Assembly (NCBI GenBank): GCA_963402885.1
Contig: OY727100.1
Coordinates: 20,803,665 to 20,867,664 of the forward strand
DNA from: Antedon bifida
Taxonomy: Eukaryota; Echinodermata; Crinoidea; Comatulida; Antedonidae
DNA length: 64,000 nt
Direction: 5' to 3'
Positions 59,901-64,000 of this stretch are shown here, one piece after another; within the stretch, counting starts at the first letter, position 1; each line of letters opens with the position of its first letter. Under the pieces are notes generated by a model. It saw only the letters and a list, made by a program, of their open reading frames with translations, searched no databases and had not been told where the DNA came from. The translations under genes and the position numbers were made by a program.

Positions 59901-62900
59901 CGCATAAATTACCAGTGGTACCAAAGAGACGCTAACGTTTTTACGTTGTGATTTTATCCAGTTTACTTAAAATGTAAAAGTTACAATACCTGATAGTATA
60001 TAACACACCATAATGCAAATGTGCATTATTTCAAGTGTAAGACATCCGTGTACAGCGATTGAGAAAAATTCACCCCAGTTCTCCAAAGATTTGAGAGAGA
60101 AAACTATAAATGGAAAGAAAACGAATAATGAATGTAAAAACATAATGAATGTAAACTTGTACTGCTAAAATGTGCATTCTAGTAGAGGAGGTAGGCCTAC
60201 AATGCAAATTGGCCAGACTGGAATAGTCATGGTAGTCACTAGTCACTAGAGCTCCCTGTAGCCCTATCATGTTCATTTTAAATTATAGGAAAACGATAAA
60301 CTTACGCTCAAGATCTTCGTACATGTATACATATATTATTAATATGATACAATTGATGTATTGTGCAACAACCACAGCAATAGCCGATCCTCTAAAAAAG
60401 AAAACGAATTTAGTAATATACATATTTAAATTAGATAGTTAGTGTATATAGCGAACTTGCGAAAATGCGCGCTACCCAAATAATTTACCTGAATCCCATG
60501 TCCAACACATACACTAGTATGTAGTTAAGTAATACATCAATGGCTATAGTTACGGCAGCGGCTATTGCTGTAATGTAGATCCTGTCTCTGCACTGCAGTA
60601 TTCGACTAAGACCAAATGCGATTAATTGAGCCTAAAATGAAAATTACAAGCAAAACAATAAGAAGCTTTCGATGATTTGCGACGATCGACGACCTAAGAA
60701 AAAGTTCATGTAAATTTATTGTCGACATGTGGAAAAGTTTGGACGTTATTTTGGTGATGTCTAGGTCCAAGCGACGAAAGTCGTTGCAAATCGAAAGGTC
60801 CCTACTATAAAATGTTGAATTAAAATATCATTACGTAAGGTATAACTATGGTAAAGTTATCTTCAATATAATCGTTACATGTTTGTGCTTATGGCGAAAC
60901 AACAAGAAATGTGGCCTTAAGCCTACTTACAAAAGTAGCTGGAATGAACGTCCGTATAAAGACTCCCACATGCCTGATCAAATAACCAAAATACATTTTA
61001 AATCTGTTTGTAACTAAATAGTTTAAATTCACATTGTAAAATAAGGATTAAACAATGCTAATATTAGTTATATAACGAAATCACAAGCTGTATGTGTTCT
61101 TTCATAAAGATTTGAATCCGATACCAACTAATTAATTTAAATATGTCAACTATTTAAGCTTGATTTGCACTTGGACGCAGGCGCATTGACGTAGATGCAA
61201 GGCAATTGAGTTCACCAATCACAAGCGACAGTTTGAATAATTCATCGCGTCGTGATGAGTCAAATGTCGTTGCGTTTAAGTAAGAACCAAGCGTACACTG
61301 AAGCAGACTGTACTTATAAAGTTGTTAAAACATTTCACTTGCCCCATTATTTCTGGTTCGTCAATTAATACGAGCAAAATCTCTTCAATATTTATAAGAA
61401 TTGCACTAAACAGGAGTGACGCAATTATTGATAGATACACCATCTTTTGAAGGTAGATTCCTTGTGACCGTCCAAGGTTTGCTCCGTGGCCCTGTAAGAA
61501 TGTATAACATGTTATTATGTCAACAATATTCTTTAAATTAAAGCCGACCCATTCCTTATAATGTTGAAGTTTTAATAATGCATACATATATTACTTTTAA
61601 CACATTAAACCAGGTCATTCCTCGTCTTAAATGTACGTTTTATGGTAAATTATAATAAAAAGAGAGAAACAATGGACTAGCTCGCGTCGAATATCATCTC
61701 GTGGACGGTATTTTGTGTTTTTTGGTTATGCTGATTAGAAGCAGTTAGGACGTGCTTGAAACTGTTAAGCCGATATGAGACTTCAAAGTATAGTAAATAA
61801 TTGGAATTTTGATTTGAATTTAATTTTGATCATAAAATACAGATAAAAAGAACAAGAATTTAAGTTGCAATTGATTCTATTCTCACCATACAAATACTAT
61901 TCAACCGAATACAAAGCAATATAAAGCACTAGTTCCCTTATATCTGCATAATAAAGATATCTGACCTATCCATAATCAAATAATAAAGGTCAAACAAAGT
62001 CGCCTTTGCTACAGTATCGGCTTTTAACGATTCTCGGTGCTGCTCTATGATAATAGGCGATGCATGCGTTGCTTTATTACCGAATATTCATATGATACTG
62101 GAAACAGGTGATACCGCACCGAAAAAAAAGTTTGTTTTTTTTTTCAATTATCCATTGATACTGCAAACTTGCGATTATTCACATGTTTTCTCAAATTTGA
62201 ATCATGTACGTTTTGTTGAAATACGAAAGAAAGTGCGGTCTGAAAAATAGTCAAAGAGATGAGATTCCTTTGATCCCCTTTTGTATACTTACAACAGAAA
62301 AGTACGTATTGCACACGGTCATTAGGCCGACTGCAGGAACAACACAAATACCGCATATAAACTATGAAAAAACAAGAATAAATAATAAATATAGTCATAA
62401 TAGGTACAGTTATTCAACAATATACAATTTCTTTCTTCGATGACTTTTTAACTGGAAAAAGGTACATACATTCTATGGGTAATTTAATAATAGTTTGAAA
62501 CCCCATAGGGTCTATATTGTGTTATACCCCATAGGGTCTATATTGTGTTATAATAATATCTTACCGCTTGAGCTAACGTAATGGCAGCCATTTCATTTTT
62601 TCCTAAACGACTACAGAAAAACACACATACGCTGAGCATTAGGTACTCAAGGATGAAGGATAATGCCTGTGAATAACGAAACAAATATATTATAAACACA
62701 GAGAAAGCTTGTGAAGAAATGGATGCTATACAAAATATACTTTTATTATATATAATATAATATAAGACTTATCGTATCATCGGCCCTGTTACTTCTAGCA
62801 TAGCCAAGGACATGACAATTATTAATTTAATATGGAACAGGAAAAGAACTGTAAAACAACTTGGACCAAAGTATCTCACTTGAAACATCATGAACCCATC

Positions 62901-63134
62901 GAAGTTGTATTAGTCCCGAAAACGAAGTAGACTGATGGTGTAGAAAATGTCTGTATCGTCGGTAGTGCAGGAGGTAGTCGGAAGTTCTGGAAGAGGCCGA
63001 CAACCGGATAGAAACGGAAGAGAATGAATAAAATAACTTACCAAAACACTCCCTTTCCTGAGGATATCTTTAACTCCATCTTTAAATAATGAAAATGTGA
63101 GGGGCTCAAAGCGAGGACCATACTTCTGTTCCAT
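56922..63134 (-). CDS. MATE-family (SLC47-like) efflux transporter, gene E
   Basis: Fifteen minus-strand exons: 63042-63134, 62565-62666, 62293-62361, 61343-61491, 60931-60973, 60489-60631, 60306-60391, 59990-60103, 59643-59710, 59224-59332, 58870-58945, 58657-58726, 58152-58281, 57383-57480, 56922-57161. The sum is 529 codons plus stop. It starts MEQKYGPRFEPLTFSLFKDG, differing from the MAEK start of the others. Signatures: GKNEMAAITLAQA in exon 2, GANLGRSQG, Glu in LTLEIM near residue 253, VGQYLGQND near 302, QAIGRQNVG near 383. The last exon has an acidic linker, STSLISNTNFTLSKKT and a terminal helix. Exon 14 is one codon longer than in the paralogs. Intron 4 starts with GC (GCAAGT at 61337-61342), so it is a GC-AG intron; the GT four bases on would break the frame. 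It is the most compact gene in the array and the outermost one visible. Confidence 0.93.
58384..58571. mobile_element. TTAA-flanked foldback MITE (piggyBac-like), copy 2
   Basis: A 188-bp element flanked by TTAA on both sides (58380-58383, 58572-58575). The ends GGGTCTTTCACACCTGTTC and CAGGTGTGAAGACCC and the inner arms CCGGCGCCGGCAAATCAAAC and its near-complement make it almost wholly self-complementary, around a centre GTGGGCCAATCACTGTGCGC. TTAA targets are the hallmark of piggyBac-type transposition (established). Intron 12 of gene E. Confidence 0.85.
61156..61293. mobile_element. TA-family MITE, short form
   Basis: AAGCTTGATTTGCACTTGGA at left, AAGTAAGAACCAAGCGT at right, with GTTCACCAATCACAAGCGAC and a TGAGTCAAATG return arm; more diverged than the others. 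Intron 4 of gene E. Confidence 0.7.
62500..62551. repeat. 26-bp tandem duplication
   Basis: Two exact units of ACCCCATAGGGTCTATATTG plus TGTTAT, 13 bp from the donor of exon 2 of gene E. Confidence 0.85.
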
Positions 63135-63428
63135 GATTGCGTCTCAATTGATAGACAATTACCTTTCGGTACACGATAATCTCCGATACGCTACATTGCA
63201 TTAATACACTCAATACTCCAATAATGGAAAAGTGTTTTTTTAAACAATTTCTATACCGGCTCAATTTTATTGGTCAAATTTCAAAAGAAAAAAATTGACC
63301 TACAAAAATATGTTAATGACAGGATCACTCTATTCTGTGTAAGAAATTATAGGGCAATGTCAGTCGGATCGGTTGAATGGTTCTTTGTTATTTTTCTAAT
63401 ACTTGATATTATGCTTCAACAATTGCTA
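63135..63428. other. 5' flank of gene E
   Basis: Expected promoter region of gene E. No coding signal; A/T-rich. No specific binding site or TATA element can be supported. Confidence 0.4.
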
Positions 63429-63588
63429 AGCTCTGTCTATACCATCAAACCAGTTTGACAAAAGAAGTGTGATGTGCCCAAATATGGTAGCGATATACCC
63501 AAATATGGTAGTGATATGAGATCATCATGTCTATATTTGGGCACATCACATTTTGATAAAGTTTAATTTAATAGTGTAGATAGAGCTT
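63429..63588. mobile_element. Palindromic AAGCTCTGTC MITE, full copy
   Basis: AAGCTCTGTCTATACCATC at left and ATAGTGTAGATAGAGCTT at right with TA outside both ends; inner arms AGTGTGATGTGCCCAAATAT and ATTTGGGCACATCACA; core GATATGAGATCATCATG. It lies about 300 bp upstream of gene E. Confidence 0.8.
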
Positions 63589-63589
63589 T

Positions 63590-64000
63590 ATACGCAGATT
63601 GAATTAAATCCAATGTGTACTATGCTGCCTCGGTCTGGCGGTTCTCCGGTCAAAATAAACACAAAGTTACTTAAAACAATTCGATTTTAAGGGTTTCTTA
63701 ACATCACACATTTTGACCAGGAACAGTTTTAACACAGGTTAGGCTATATGAACATAAAACCCAATCCAGTGTTATATATCAACAAATGATAATATTCGTC
63801 CAGTTTCATAAATTCAGTAATACAGCATGTGTACCACATGATGTAATCCATGTGACAACGAATTACTTCCGTATATACAAATATATCGATTGATTTAATT
63901 GGTTTTTATTTACTACTAATTCTTTTAACGATGTTTACAATTATATGATTCGTATAGTTATGCACCTACTTGATCGAGTTATCCTGTGTATCATATTATT
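63590..64000. other. Window end, no gene seen
   Basis: No exon of a further MATE unit (for example a last exon with the LSKTTIII pattern) is visible here, so either the array ends at E or the next unit lies further out. Confidence 0.4.

Overview
The window looks like nuclear DNA of a marine deuterostome invertebrate, most likely an echinoderm or a close relative. The reasons are that it is AT-rich, genes are split into small exons by repeat-filled introns, short strings such as AGGCCTA recur, and SINEs, MITEs and decayed LINEs are abundant. The species cannot be named from sequence alone. Nothing bacterial is present.

Region 1 to about 18,000 has no gene I can support. It holds tRNA-derived SINEs, several MITE-like inverted-repeat elements, a 2.2-kb element with matching ends (6188-8343), a foldback element with an internal tandem duplication (16594-16832), and a short relic resembling the 3' end of the transporter genes further on (16428-16560).

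Region 18,009-21,600 is one minus-strand gene for a small secreted or membrane-anchored protein with LDL-receptor class B (YWTD) repeats. Its six exons join in frame. A second, out-of-phase copy of its signal-peptide exon lies 785 bp upstream, and a 42-bp minisatellite sits just before its start codon.

Region 22,500-25,000 is repeat-rich. It holds a 1.6-kb element with hairpins at both ends and, inside the 3' part of the first transporter gene, a 319-bp MITE with 9-bp target duplications and a tRNA-like promoter.

Region 24,286-63,134 is the main content: a head-to-tail, minus-strand tandem array of five MATE-family (multidrug and toxin extrusion, SLC47-like) transporter genes. Named here from low to high coordinate, they are A (24286-32425), B (33416-42074), C (43029-44954, pseudogene), D (46002-55368) and E (56922-63134). 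A, B, D and E each reconstruct to 15 exons with the same intron phases, nearly the same exon lengths, and open frames of 537, 532, 525 and 529 residues. C keeps only exons 1, 6, part of 14, and 15, and is disrupted. Further relics show repeated duplication and loss: a decayed exon 1 at 45,250-45,430, a partial exon 4 inside intron 8 of D, and the 16.4-kb fragment. Spacers between units are about 1 to 1.6 kb. The family pumps organic cations and toxins out of cells in exchange for protons, so the array may be a diversified xenobiotic-efflux cluster; that role is inferred from the family. Introns carry at least four MITE families, and one MITE copy has grown into an 18-unit, 20-bp minisatellite.
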